The translations under genes were made by a program, and so were the position numbers. Below are positions 38,809-51,853 of a DNA stretch of 64,000 nucleotides, in pieces (position 1 is the stretch's first letter; every line of letters starts with the position of its first letter). This DNA comes from Ficedula albicollis. Taxonomy: Eukaryota; Chordata; Aves; Passeriformes; Muscicapidae. The stretch lies in the NCBI RefSeq assembly GCF_000247815.1, contig NC_021684.1, forward strand, positions 13,950,558 to 14,014,557, in the 5' to 3' direction. The notes beneath the pieces were generated by a model. It ran no database searches. It was not told the origin of the DNA and worked only from the letters and a program-made list of their open reading frames with translations.

Positions 38809-38968
38809 GTTAATCCTAAGAATTTCCAAGTGATTTGTGTTCATTGCAATGACATGGACTCTGACCTCTGGCTTTCCCTGGTATGATAGTTAATCCTAAG
38901 AATTTCCAAGTGATTTGTGTCCGTTGCAATGACATGGACTCTGACCTCTGGCCTTCCCTGGTATGATG
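38809..38968. repeat. Two-copy tandem duplication, 80-bp unit
   Basis: GTTAATCCTAAGAATTTCC begins at 38809 and again at 38889. The copies differ at about four positions (for example GTTCATTG/GTCCGTTG and GGCTTTCC/GGCCTTCC). Confidence 0.95.
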
Positions 38969-41229
38969 ATATTAGCAGAATTCCCACAGTAAAATTCCTT
39001 TTCTTTTCTTTTTTTTGTAAAGGAAGAACAGTTTCCAAATCAAGCCTTTTCCTATTGTGATGCTATCTACCTGCTACCCAAGAGTTCTGACTTTCAATCA
39101 TGTGCTGCAAGGGATTTCTATGGATGGATTTTGGAGGGTCCAATAGGTTTAAGGTGATAAATTGAGTCTTTATTGCTGATAGATGCAAAACCAGTCTAAG
39201 TAGTTGGGATTAGACTTCTCAAACAGTAACTGTACATGTATTCTCAGTGGGGCTTTTAATTTGTAATGCTAATTGTAGTGCAGCTTGCAACTGTCTGATG
39301 CAACCCCAACTGCCTGATGCTGGGAGGTCTGTGCCAAAAACACTCTACTTCATTTGAGAAGTATTATTTCTAGGGAGGCTGTAGAAAGGATAAACTAAAA
39401 TTCTATCCTACAGAAAGCAAAGCCTAAATCATTCTGATTATTCTGAGCCCATGGACCCAGGAAAAGCTCACAGGAGTGGGTAAGTATTGGCATTCCAGGT
39501 CTGCAGCAGTTACAGTGGCAATGCAGCTGAAAGGAAATGTTTCCTAAGTCTTTATTTCACAACCAGATGTGGACTATGCAAAGCCCATTAGTTCCAAAGC
39601 ACATCTCAAGGGAACACAGATAGATCAGCTTCATCCATAGAATGAGGTCTCTGCGCATTAAGTTTAGAAGTTTTTTCCTCTGGGAAACAAAGTGTTTGTT
39701 GGTAGTCTTTTTTTCTTGAAGAGGATACAGAAACTAATTAGAAATGTCAGATATAATACAAAGCATTATTGTTTGACCATGTTGTTTGGTTTTTATTATT
39801 ACAACTAATGTGTCAGATGGTAAGGCTGTCTACGTTAATTGGTTTCCTTCATTGAAGCCCATCTGGATCATATTTTTTTATGATTTATATTTTAAATTAG
39901 TTAGTAAGATATATGAGAACATCCTTTTGTTTCCTGCTTTAAAGGCATGTTGGATCAAAGGCGTATTATCTTGCAGTACTTTAATGTAGCATATTGTGCC
40001 TTCTTTTTAAACTATGGCACATGTAATGGTATTCTTTCATTATGTGGTCTTGATTGCTTATTTATTGATTAGATTTTCCTTAGTGATACTTGATCTTTAT
40101 GAAGCCATTACGAGTTTGGCTGTCTCTGAAGCAGCATTTGTGAACAGAGATGTCCATGTGCTTCAAACTTCCATTGCATCCAGACTGATACCAGGCCTTG
40201 TCAGCATTCACTAGAAACTTCTTTAATTCCCCTCTTTCTTGCCACTTTACAAGCAATATCTGGGTGAGGCCAGGAAGTAGTGCTGTGATGCTGAAGATTA
40301 AAGTGATACCATTACTGCATTGCTGTGTGAGTGGAGTGTGAATCCTAATGAGGACCTGGGCTCTGTGCCAGTTTAGAAAAAGGCTCACTTTTTTTTTTTT
40401 AGAATTAAAAAAAGTTTTTAATGTTGCATTTTCTAAATTTTAATGAATTGCTGACTCCTTTCTATTTTGTTATTGTTCATCTCCAATATAATTCCTCAGG
40501 TTATTTTTTTTTCTTTCTGAAGCCGCAGCAATATAAGTGGACATGCAAACGCTAGAAACCACTTAAGTGGAAAAGTGACAAAATTAAAATAAAGAAGATG
40601 AGCTTCCCTCAGGCCAGGAGAGAACCTGGGTTCCCCTCATTAGAGCCAAGAGGAGTAATTGCAGCACTTTAATCTCCTGTGCCACCACACTGGTTCCCAG
40701 CAGCAGGCAGGGCTGTGCTGCCTGGCTGCTCCGAGGGAAACCCAGTGCTAAATATTTCATAGCAAGTGAGGAGCTGACGTGGCAGTGCTCTGGGTGCTGC
40801 TGGAGTGAGGTACCACCATCCCAGCATAACCATGGGGTTATTTTTTAAATTTTTTCTTAGCTGCTTTGTAGTAATTTTTATGCAAAACGCTGCTTATTTC
40901 TGTGAAGAGCAGAAATCAGAAGAGTGATTTTAATCATGGCTGTGTTAATTTGATGTGAGCTTTGGCTGTTTATGAGCGTTCTCTTTAATGGTGCTAATTG
41001 TCAGTTATAATGTGAACACCATTATACAGTACTATACAGTAATTTATTTAGTAAATGAGAATCTTATTCCAAGGACCATACTGCAATATGCCATAGAGAC
41101 CTCATCCTTTTACTCTTACGTGAAGAAACTTGCACAGTTTAGGCTAAATTGCTTCTGCAAAAGCAATGTGATTTCATACCCACAAGTACCAACATGCATG
41201 TTTTTGGAAATCTCAAGTTCTTTTCCATT

Positions 41230-41250
41230 AAAACAACAACAACAACAACC
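41230..41250. repeat. (CAA)n trinucleotide microsatellite
   Basis: About five CAA copies between CATTAAAA and CCCACC. Minor. Confidence 0.85.
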
Positions 41251-42648
41251 CACCCTCACAAACCATCCCAGCAGAAAACGAAGAGCTGACACCCTGTTAT
41301 GCCAATTAACAAGCTTTTACATTATGTTTATGTATTCATTTTATTAAATTATTATTACAAAACAATCATTTGCATTAACAATTCTAGCTGGTCTTTAAGT
41401 GTGTTTCTTAGAAGACTTTCCAGGTTATAATGGTGTCTTTGTTCTTGCTATTTCTTTGATTTTCTTCCTTTTCTCTTTGAATCTACATACTGACATCTGT
41501 GTGGTCTAGATCTACAATTAGTTGCTCTCATTTGAATGCTCAGATAACCTTGCCAAAGTTTATCACTTTGTGCTGTTTTACCTCTCATTGTATTACTTAA
41601 AATCTGATGGCTTGTATTATCACAGGCAGATGACAATCAGTGTCATTAATGTAGAAGAAATTAGTGGTATTCAGTTCACAAGAACCTTTACTACAGGGAA
41701 TAAACTGAGACTAGTTACTCAGTTTACTAGGGTTTTTTATTTTGTTTTATTCTGAATATTAAAACTTTCTATCACACCTGGAATCACCTGCAGTATAATC
41801 CAGCCTTCTGTCCACCTGTGAATGGCAGTGAATATTTACTTCATGATGTTAGAAATGAGAGCATTTCTGTTCTGTAATGTTACTCTTGGTACAATTGTGA
41901 GTCTGTTTAGATTTGCACACACTTTATGACATCAAATGATGAACATACCACAGCATGTTCTCTTGGTATACAGGAGAGAACTAACACCCTGTATTGCAGC
42001 TGGGTTTATTATTTCTGGCATCCAGCATATCTGGTAATTGTAATTTTGCAAAGATCTCTGGTGCTGATTTCAAGCACAAGTAAAGATTAATTGTGAAACA
42101 GGGAGCCAGTGTTGGGTTTATTTCCTTATATTTTGTTTACTTGTTGCTCTTCAAATTTCCATACCTCCATCTGGCAGGATGTAGCAATGTAGAAGTCAAA
42201 AAATGATAGAGGGACCTAAAGAGGACCACTGGGAATATATCACAGTGAGAGACTATGACTGTCTGAAGTAATCTTAGTGTAATATTCTCTCCAAGGACCA
42301 AATCCACACTTATAAAGGGATACTTAGAGCTCCCGGTGACTTTGATGGGAGATGTGCTGGTGAAACTCTGAGTGAGGGTTTGGCTCCATACTCATACTGT
42401 CTGTGCTGTAGAGTGTCCAGGGAATTTAGCATGCTCTGCTTATTCCATCTGCACTTCTTACAGCACCTCTGACTTAATTATTCAGACAAGGAAATGGCTT
42501 GGGGATTTTCACGTTTAATTTTTTTTTCTTCAAAATGACACTTGATATGGGGTTTTTTTGTTGTTTTCTTACAGTCTTCTTTCTCCCCTTTCCCCACAGT
42601 CTTCAAGGGTCCAGATAGCTATAAAATACTCTAAACATACAATGTGCT

Positions 42649-42710
42649 AAAAAGCTGCATCTGCATCTCTGTCTTATCTAAAAAGCCAAATCTACATCTC
42701 CATCTTATCT
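42649..42710. repeat. Imperfect two-copy tandem repeat, 31-bp unit
   Basis: AAAAAGCTGCATCTGCATC at 42649 and AAAAAGCCAAATCTACATC at 42680 begin two copies, each ending CTTATCT. They differ at about five of 31 positions, so this duplication looks older than the others in the window. Confidence 0.75.
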
Positions 42711-44401
42711 CCAGTAAAGCAAGATTTTATGCCTGGAGTCTAGGCTTTTCTCCTTTTTGCTCTTTGCTGCTTGTAAATCTTGTTAAAGTTTCTCATTGTC
42801 AGGAAAGCAGTGTGTCATCATTTTAAAAACATAAAATGGATGGATATATTGAACACATGGCTGAGTTTCCGTCTTGTTTCACTGTGAGTAGTGCAAATTA
42901 AACATCATCTTATCACTGTCTGGTTTACTGTTTTATTTTCCTCAGTGTATCTAGTACACTGCCTCCTCTCAGTTGTCTTTAGTGTCTCCCATATACTGAC
43001 AGGAGAGTCAGTTGAGACTTTAATTAATGACTTTATTGTAATCAAGGTTCCATTTTAGTGCAGAATGCTCCATCTTGTAGTAGTGAAATATTTAGTCTCC
43101 ATCTGGCTGATCTTTTCTGTGAATGTCCCATGATAATTAAGAAGAAACAGGAGATGATGGTCTGAAATAAAATATGTTTAGTGGAGGGGTTAGTGTATCC
43201 TGGGACTGCTCGTGTAGAGACTCAGACAAAATTTAGGAATGGAGCAGCAGTTTGGTTTTATGGCTACATCTTCCTGCTGTCTGCCAGGCCCCAGTAGTTT
43301 CTAGACTGAATTACAAATGTTACAATGCTTCCAGAATTTTATTTTGAAATAACTATCCAGTAGCATGAATCAGAGATAACCCTCTTCATTGTGGCTGGGA
43401 ATGTCCTGCTTCCCCCAAAGGATTTCGACTGACTTGTTGAAAAGGTCAGAGGCAGTGGCACTACACTGCAATTACAGTATGTTAACGATGAGCTAAGAGT
43501 TGTACATTCTTCTTAACATAAGTCCCTGATTTTCTACATGATTAATTGGAATCTGGAAAGACTGACAAGGAGAAGGAAGATCAGATGGGGTGAAAATAAG
43601 AGATAAGAGGCTGACAGCCAGCTCTTGTTGTAAAGGAGAGTTATTTTGAATAGGAGAAAAAATCAATACAAAGGTTGGAGAATTTTACAGAGTTGTAAGA
43701 GCTACTTTAATGAAAGGTAGCAGATTCAATAGGATTGTTACTTGAAATGTAGGATTGTCCAAGTTAGAAAAATGGGACTGTCTCTCCCCAGCTATAAAGG
43801 TGAGCTCTGCATGCTGAGCTTTTTGGGTTCTTAGTACACTGGATTTACTGGCATTTGCTCTGGGCACTCAGTGTGACAAAAAAAGGGGAGGAAAATTTGT
43901 AGAGGAGCTTACTAAATCCTGTTCTTCTGGGAAAGTTACTTGATTTTGTGAGGAGAAGGAAGAGGACAGCAGGTGATAGCTATTTCTGCTGCTTCAGCAT
44001 GTTAGGTAGCTGCCATGGGAGTGTGTCTAGAAGTCTCCTGCAAGGAGAAGGGATTCATTATGGGGAGGTGGCTTCATTTGGCCCTGACTAATGAACAGGC
44101 CAGGACTTTGGTGGACTTAAAAGGGTGTTTAGTGTGAACTGTTCTCTTACATATTCATGTCACCTTCCTTTCCCCAGCAGTCATGGTGAGAGGTGAGTAC
44201 AGGTGGGGAGGCTATGCACTGAGGCTTTCTCACCTGGGTTACAGTTGGGGTGAGGTGAGGAGTCTGCTGATTCAGCATCAAACACATCTTGGACAGAAGA
44301 TAGAAAAGGGGTCTTCAGCAAAGCAGCAAAAGAAACTTGCTCGTGCAGCTATTAAAGGGACTTTGGGATTACTCTCAGGAGAAATGGCCACTTCAGCCTA
44401 A

Positions 44402-44599
44402 AACAGGGAGTCAAGTTTTTGAGAATTGCTCATAGCTTTAGAAGTCTGGGGACTTAAATGCCAGAAGGCAATTTTTTCAGGTTCCAGTGCACATCCATGA
44501 AGCAGGGAGTCAAGTTTTTGAGAATTGCTCATAGCTTTAGAAGTCTCGGGACTTAAATGCCAGAAGGCAATTTTGTCAGGTTCCAGTGCACATCCATGA
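44402..44599. repeat. Two-copy tandem duplication, 99-bp unit
   Basis: A segment with CAGGGAGTCAAGTTTTTG recurs at 99-bp spacing and the copies abut. I count three differences: AACAGG/AGCAGG, TCTGGGG/TCTCGGG and TTTTTTC/TTTTGTC. Confidence 0.96.
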
Positions 44600-47500
44600 A
44601 GTGTGTGAGGCTTACAGGGAGGGGAGCTGCAGGTCCCTCAAGTGTGTCTGGGCTGTGGGCTCTGAGCACCAGGACAGGTGCACACTCCATGCTGTGCCAG
44701 GCTGGATGCACAGGAGGATCCTGGCAAGTTGGTTAGAAGCATGTGAGGCTTGATAAATGCTCAGCACAGCCCCTTTCTATTGGGCAAGTCCAACAGGCTT
44801 TGGGATGTCTTCCCCTGGAGATGTGGGACCCTTCATGATTATCCCAGGTTCCAGGCTCTCTGGAAATAACAAAGAAGGATAATATTTAGGGTGTGAGGGA
44901 TAAAAGAAACATTGCACAAATATGTTAAGAAGTGATAATGTTTCCTTGGCACACAAAAAGATCAAAACAAAACCTTAATGTGGTTAATGGGCTGGTTGGT
45001 AGCTGTCAGAAAGTATTTCCTGTGGAAGCCATTTCACTGAGACTCAACCAGAATAGATTTCACTAATGTTAATCAAGATTTAAGGCAGCAAGCAGGAAAT
45101 GATTTAAATTATCTATTGTACTGGTGCTTTACTGATTGCATTTTACTTCTTTTGGGTTTTGTTTGGGGTTTTTTTCCTGAGGAATTCTAAACAGTAGCTA
45201 TAATTTTGTGCCAAGAGTATAAATTACGTCAGACATGTTTTTGGCTGTGAGAAAATTCAGTACATTTATTCAGACACTTTTTTTGTCATTTTATCACATG
45301 TTAAAGAACTGCATTGTAAGGGATGACTACCAGAAGCTTGTGTAAACCAGAAAGGAAGATGCATCTTCTTGTCTGGTTATTTGTGTATCCAAAAAAGCTT
45401 TTTGTTAGAACTGATTTTCCAATGCAGGTCACCAAAAGGCTTTTTAATTCTAAGGGGGAACAGGCTGTGAAATACATTCATTGTGGACTGTGCTGATCAG
45501 TAGTATCATATTTACCTTCTTGCCCTTCCACCTGAATCCCCTTGCAGTTTCTTATATTGAATCTAAAAGCTCTTTTGGATAAAGAATATCTCTCTGCTGG
45601 TTTTGTGCAGCATCTGCCCCAGAGGAATTCCTGCTCTGGGATGCAGCAATATGAGCATAATCCTTGTTATTTTCCCAGTTCAAAGGCACTATATTTCCAG
45701 ACAGGATGGGAAGGTTAACTAAAGTTGAAAAAGGATCTAAAACACAGCTGAAGTTAACTGTCCAGTGGAAATTAAATAAAAATCAAGTAGTTGGAAACAA
45801 GAAAAAAATGTATGTGTTTGTTCATGCTTTGAGACTCTCGTCTTTCCATAAAGTAAAAAACAATTTGGTGAAAATAGTTGTATCCCTGAATATGTGTCTT
45901 CTTGCTTCCTGTTTCTCTATGTGGCTTAATAAGAAAAATTATTTTCTCCTGGAATAGTTGGGCTTTTTAGCTCATTCCATGGGAGGCTGATAATGCCCTT
46001 TTCTCTCACTGTCCCATCTAGGCTGGCTAGCTGCAGAAGGAGCTTTCCTTTATCCTCTGGCTTCAGAGAGGAGGAAAAGTGGGCCGGTATTTCCAGGAAA
46101 TGCCTGCAGCTGTCTCCAGTCTTCACTGCCTTTTTTAGCATATCCCACAGACACTTGGCTATTGTTGGCCATTGACCATTCAGAAGGACTGTTTTTTTAT
46201 AAAACATAGCTCTGATCTACACATGTGTAAGAAATACAAATGTAAGCTTCCTACTAGAGTTAGAAATACCATTAACAGGTGGGAAAGAGCTTTCTCCCTA
46301 CAGTGGGCTAACAGTTTGTTAATGGTTTCTTCAAGCACAGAAAATGGCACCTGGTCTGCCAAAAGAGCATTAGTTTCTCCAGAGGGGATTGTTAGTTGCC
46401 CAGGAAAAGAAGACTGAGAGTGTTTCCTTAATAAATTAGGGATGAATCATTCTTCTCTGGGACTGGGAGCAGATTTTACATTTTTAAAGACACTCAGGAA
46501 CCAAATGCAGGGTGGATAAGCAAAGTTGTTCACCCCAAGTGGTCAATGTAATTTGAGAAATAAAAACATGCATTAGTACAACATCTATCACCTATTTGTA
46601 TGAAAGGGAGATAAAGATCTTAGGGATTTGATGAAACCATAAATGGATGAAATTTCTTTAATTATGTCATTTTTGGCCTTGTATATGCTTTTACTACATT
46701 CTGTGTTTTGAAGTTCAGAACTGCAGTAGTGCTTGTCTTTGCTCTTTACCTTACCCAGATTGCTATAAGGGTGATTTTAGATGATTTTTATACCTACATA
46801 AAGCCCTTCCATTCCTTCAGGGCAGTAGTGCCTACAAATAAGGTAAGTTCAATACTCAATGCCTACGTGCAGTGCTCAAGGGCTGTTCAAAGAATAGAAG
46901 GTTTAGCTTTTTAAAATGCAAAACTACCCTCAGATGAGTAGTCAAAATTACAAAATTCATTTGAAAAGAAAAGCAAAGCCTCTTTTGCTTCATTTCTCAT
47001 CAACTTTGGTTGAGTGTGGAATTCTATGCTCTTTTCTCTGTGATCTGTCCTCCTAGGGCAGGTTAGTGCTCTTGAGGGAGAGGGTGTCTTGCTGGGAGTT
47101 GAGTGACACATTTGATCCTGAGGTGGCGTGTTCTAGACAGGACAATAATATCTCTTGAGAAAAAGAATTGTCATTACATCCAGTTCAAAACAGGAGATAG
47201 GCAATAACAGGATGATTTTGGAAAAGATTCATTTGAAATTCTTTGCTTGAGAGCTCTCATTCTGTTTGGGAGGCAGGAATGTGAGCACTCACTTAATGAG
47301 CTACATTCAAAAGATGAAATTTCAAGAGAGTAAAAGTAAAACTCAGTATTTCCTGAACATAAATTGAATCACCCATCCTCAAATCCATAGTTACGTCCTT
47401 TTCTTCAGCCTCATCTAATATTCCCCTTGCTCCCTGTTTAACTAGGAAAAATGCAAATACCTGGAGTAGAGACCTTCGTACATACCAGTCACTGATGTTA

Positions 47501-50500
47501 AAGCATGAGTGATGCTGGATTCAGTGATTCAGCTACAGGCTGGTGTTGCTGGAATAGCATTTCTGAAAGCCTGGTAGCCCTCCCACTGAACCATATGGTG
47601 ATTTATCAGACAGTTTAGCAGTAGCAAGACCAAGATCCAAGTTGGTCAAATCTGAAAACGCATATTCCTTATGTTGCTTCTGATAATATGTTCCTATTCT
47701 GTTCCTTTTGTAGCATTATGAATGTGTGCCTTGAGTTGTGTGTCCCCTGGAAAGGAATTGTTGTGTTTCCAGGGTGTGGGATTACAGTGTTACAAGTTAG
47801 TCTTTCAAGAAACTGAAAGCATCAGTTTCTGGATTCTTTGCAGCTCAAATGGCCGTTGTGTTGCTCTATTTCAAAGAAAAGAAATATGAAATATATGAAA
47901 GCTCAGATGCAGCTTTCAACTCTGAGGAGCTTGAACATGAGACCATGTCAGAGGGAATTAATGTTTTCTGTAGAAAAAGAGCAAGCTTGCATCTCAAAGA
48001 AAGCTTCCTAGCAAACCATTTTGGTTTGCTTAACACTTGCCCCACATGATTGCTGCATTATTAGCAGAGTTAGTTCAGATTTTTTCCCATCATACTTAAG
48101 TGAGGTAGCACTGGAAAGCATTCTGGTAGCACTTCGAGGAGTGATTTGGCAACAGTCAGAAGCTGAAAAAGGGCAGTAGGAGTAAGGATAATTGTCAGGC
48201 CTTGACAACCTGGTGTGTCTTTCTAGCAATGAATGGATTCACCTGATACCCAGAGATAGCCATCTGATAATGGCACTCATAAAATCAATACCTCGATACT
48301 TTATCCTTGAAACAGTATTTAAAGTCTGTTTCTAGATTAATTTCTTTACTTCTGTAAAGTTATAGCAATCTGAGATTCAAGATAATGCATTCATTACAGC
48401 CTTATTGGACCTCCTTCATTTGCTGTATTTTAATGCATCTGTGATGATTGCTGAAGAAAGATGCCTAGTGAGCCTAATCTGCTTATGCTTTAAAAAGAAA
48501 GGATGTTGAGAAGATTAAAATGAGGCCTCATACTGAACAGGTTCAAGAGTTTGCAGTGGTCACAATGGCAGGGAGTTTTCTGCAAGAGTTATTTTGAATT
48601 TAGAGCTTCCCTGATGCTGGCTGTGCTGACCACATGGAGAGGGGAGGAGCAGGAGCTGGGCACAGCTGAGATTTTGCTTTTGTAGACTGAGATTGTGCCC
48701 AGGCTCTAATAATGCCAAATTATTGCTGGGTTAAATATGATGCTTCATCTTTCTGTTAATGTTTCCTGCTAGTCCACATCTCTTGTCATTGAGGAGAACT
48801 ATTTGTGGGATTGTGATGCACATCCCAGGACCCAGAAATAGTGTGTGCATGGTTGAAATATTGCCCACGCAAATAAGTAACCTGTAGATAAGTATAGCAA
48901 GAGATTTAGGTCTGCTCCTCTGAGTGTACTCACCAGATTTCCCCAGCTGCATGTGTGTTGGATGAATTGAAGTGGACTGGAAATTTTATTTTTTATCACT
49001 TCTGCTGTGAAAGACAGGAGACATTCAACAGGACAATATCGCTTCCCTGACTGCACCACATATATGTGCCATCTCTAGCAAGGGAGAAGCTGATGTTGAA
49101 AACAACCTATTTATCTAACAACATTAGGAAAGAATAATTTTTATTATAAAGACTGTAAAGATCAGTGGCTGCCCTCTGAGTGCCTGAGAGGAATTATTTG
49201 TACCTCTGCCTCTTATTATTGACAGGCTGTGTCCTGGTCTAGGAGACAGGCGCTTCATTGCAGGGCTGTTGCTGTCCCTGCTGTGCCACCACCAGCTTCA
49301 CTAGCAGGTGGAAAATCCAGCACTTTCATAACCAGTGGGTTTTGTTCATTTTAAGAAGATTATGGCATGAAAGATGGAAGAGGAGATCAGAACTGGCAGG
49401 AAGCTGTGATTTGAATAGGACCTTCAGTTTGACACATGTTATGTCCTTAAGAGAGGAGTCAGTGCCTGGTTTTGTTGACAGGTGTGGTGACAGCTCTGAG
49501 GGATGACAGGCACTTCACTGAATCACTAAATTGATTTGATAATCAGTAAGTGAATTTGCTAAGAGCAGGTATTACGTGCCTTCTTTGGGGCTTGGTTAAC
49601 TTAGTGACAGCTTGTTTTAAATGTACTAGGAGGTTGTAGTTTATTTTTCTTTTCTTTTCTGGGAAGGACCCCACATAGAGCCAAATAAAAGAAACCATTT
49701 CTCCTATTTGGCTGTAAAACCAACCTGAAGATGACCAGACCTCACTTACAAAGAAGCTGCTGTCCCAGGTTAAGCTATCTCCATTTTCTCCAGATAGTAG
49801 TGACCATCATCAGCCACAAGTGTTTGTCCTCTTGATGTGGCTGCAGCATTTCACCTCCATTGCCTTCCCTAGACAGAGCATCAGCTTTGCAGCAGCCTTT
49901 GACTCACTCAGAGCCTTGGCCCCATTTCCAGCTGCTCATTCCCAGCTAGCCTGGTAACCCATGGACTTTTTCTCCTTTGGAGCACAAAGAGGAGGTTATT
50001 CCTTTCCTTGGTGGCACGGTGGCCTTGCCCCAGCCAGAAGGTGCCATGCCCTGGGATGCAGACAGCCATGACTGGAGGGGATCTCCCTCAGGTGTAACCT
50101 TTGGGGTATTTGTGAGCTCGTGGCTGGATTTGCAGCTGCCTCCCTTATCAGTTCTGCTATTTACTGTGGAAACTTGACACAGGATGGGTTTGTCAAATTA
50201 AAATGTTCTGCCTCCAGCATCAGTCATATGGATTAGAGTTTATGTTGCTTTGTACTGGAGCTATTCAGAAGGGGAGTTTTGCTTCAGGCATTTTCAAAGA
50301 GCGATAGAATTTGTGGAAGTTCAATATGGATTTATTTTACGATTTCCCAGCAATGTCTGTATTGTTTGCTTGGGTTCAGCTAAAAAACACTTGCAGTCTA
50401 GGTAACTATGACAAATCAGAGATATTTTTCCTTATGTGCATTCATAGTTGTCCTCTCTTCTTAAGACATAAATTGAATTTGTGTTCTTCATACCATGATG

Positions 50501-51832
50501 CTCCAAGGATTTCCTCTTCAACAGAGTATGTAACAAAGGTTAAAAATTATTTTTGCAATCCAAGCATTTAAGTATACATTACTATCTGTTTTAAGGATGA
50601 ATAATCAATGTAAAAAATGATACTTCCGTGTATTCCTAATAGGTCACTGTGTAAATATCCATAATGGAATCGATCCCCTAGGTTATGGCAACCATTAGTA
50701 CAGAAGGGGTTTCACAATTAATGTATCAGACATTTGTCTTTCCTACTTACATGCAAAATGATTATTTATTGATTATTTTCAATCCAGGTTAATGATGTTG
50801 AAGAGGTTTCAGTATCTCAATTTAAAGTACTTAAAGTGCGCTTCAACAGAAATATCATATCCCTTTCAAGAAGTTGTGACTAATATCTGATAAGTGATTT
50901 TCCTCTGCATTCTCTCTCATTTATATGTACATACATATATATAATTCATAAAATAGGGATGTTTGTACACCTGAAAAGTTTCAGTGCCATGTGAATGAAT
51001 GGTCATGTAAAATGATTGTATTTTCCCTGGTACCTGAAAAGCATGTGTAAAACCAAACTGTATGCTGAAAGATTTGCTTGCAGAAAGCTCTTTGGCAATA
51101 ATAATGAGCAGTGGGAAGAATTTTAAAAATGTGTATTAAGTGACTTAGGATCCTGTGTCCCATTTGGAAAGGGACCTGGCACATGGCTCTGGATATTCAG
51201 ATCAATACATGGTGGCTTCCTCAGTTCCCAAAAGTCAAGCCCACAAGCATCAAGGTAATTGTTAGTCCAGGAAGAGCTTGATCTCTGCTCCTGGCCCCAT
51301 TGGTATTGTGTCTGTGTGAATACTCTGCTGTCTTGTAGAAAGAGGCCTATAAAAGAGAAAGGTGCCTGCCAGGCAGCCTGTCCCACCACAGTCAGAAGGG
51401 ACAAAGGACTGGCCAGTTGAGACAAGCACAGTCTGGTTTTTCTATTAAAAATGGTGACATTTTCTTCCTCTGATACCCAATTCCGAAGAAACCAAGATGC
51501 AGAAAGTCCATTTCAATTCACAAGGGCGTTCAGCTGACGTGTTTGCCTCTGTGCACACAGGCAGGAGGTGGAGGCTCTGTGGCAGCTTGGGGAGGTGGTG
51601 GCCTCACTGCAGAGCCTGGATATGGTGAGAATTCCCTGCTCCACTCACAGGCAGAACTGGCATTTGCTGCTGTAAGTACTGCCTGTGAGCTCTGAGCCTC
51701 CAGGGCTGACATCTGCTTTGCAGTGAAGCTCTGCACTGGAAGCTGACATCAACCCTCTGTGCTGCTTTAAATTCATATTCTGCTTGGGAAAAAACCTATT
51801 TCAGTGAAGTATTTCAGAGAAGGTTTGGGGTT

Positions 51833-51853
51833 TTTTATTATTATTATTATTTT
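51833..51853. repeat. (TTA)n short microsatellite
   Basis: About five TTA/ATT copies between GGGGTTTTT and TTTTTTAC. Minor. Confidence 0.75.
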
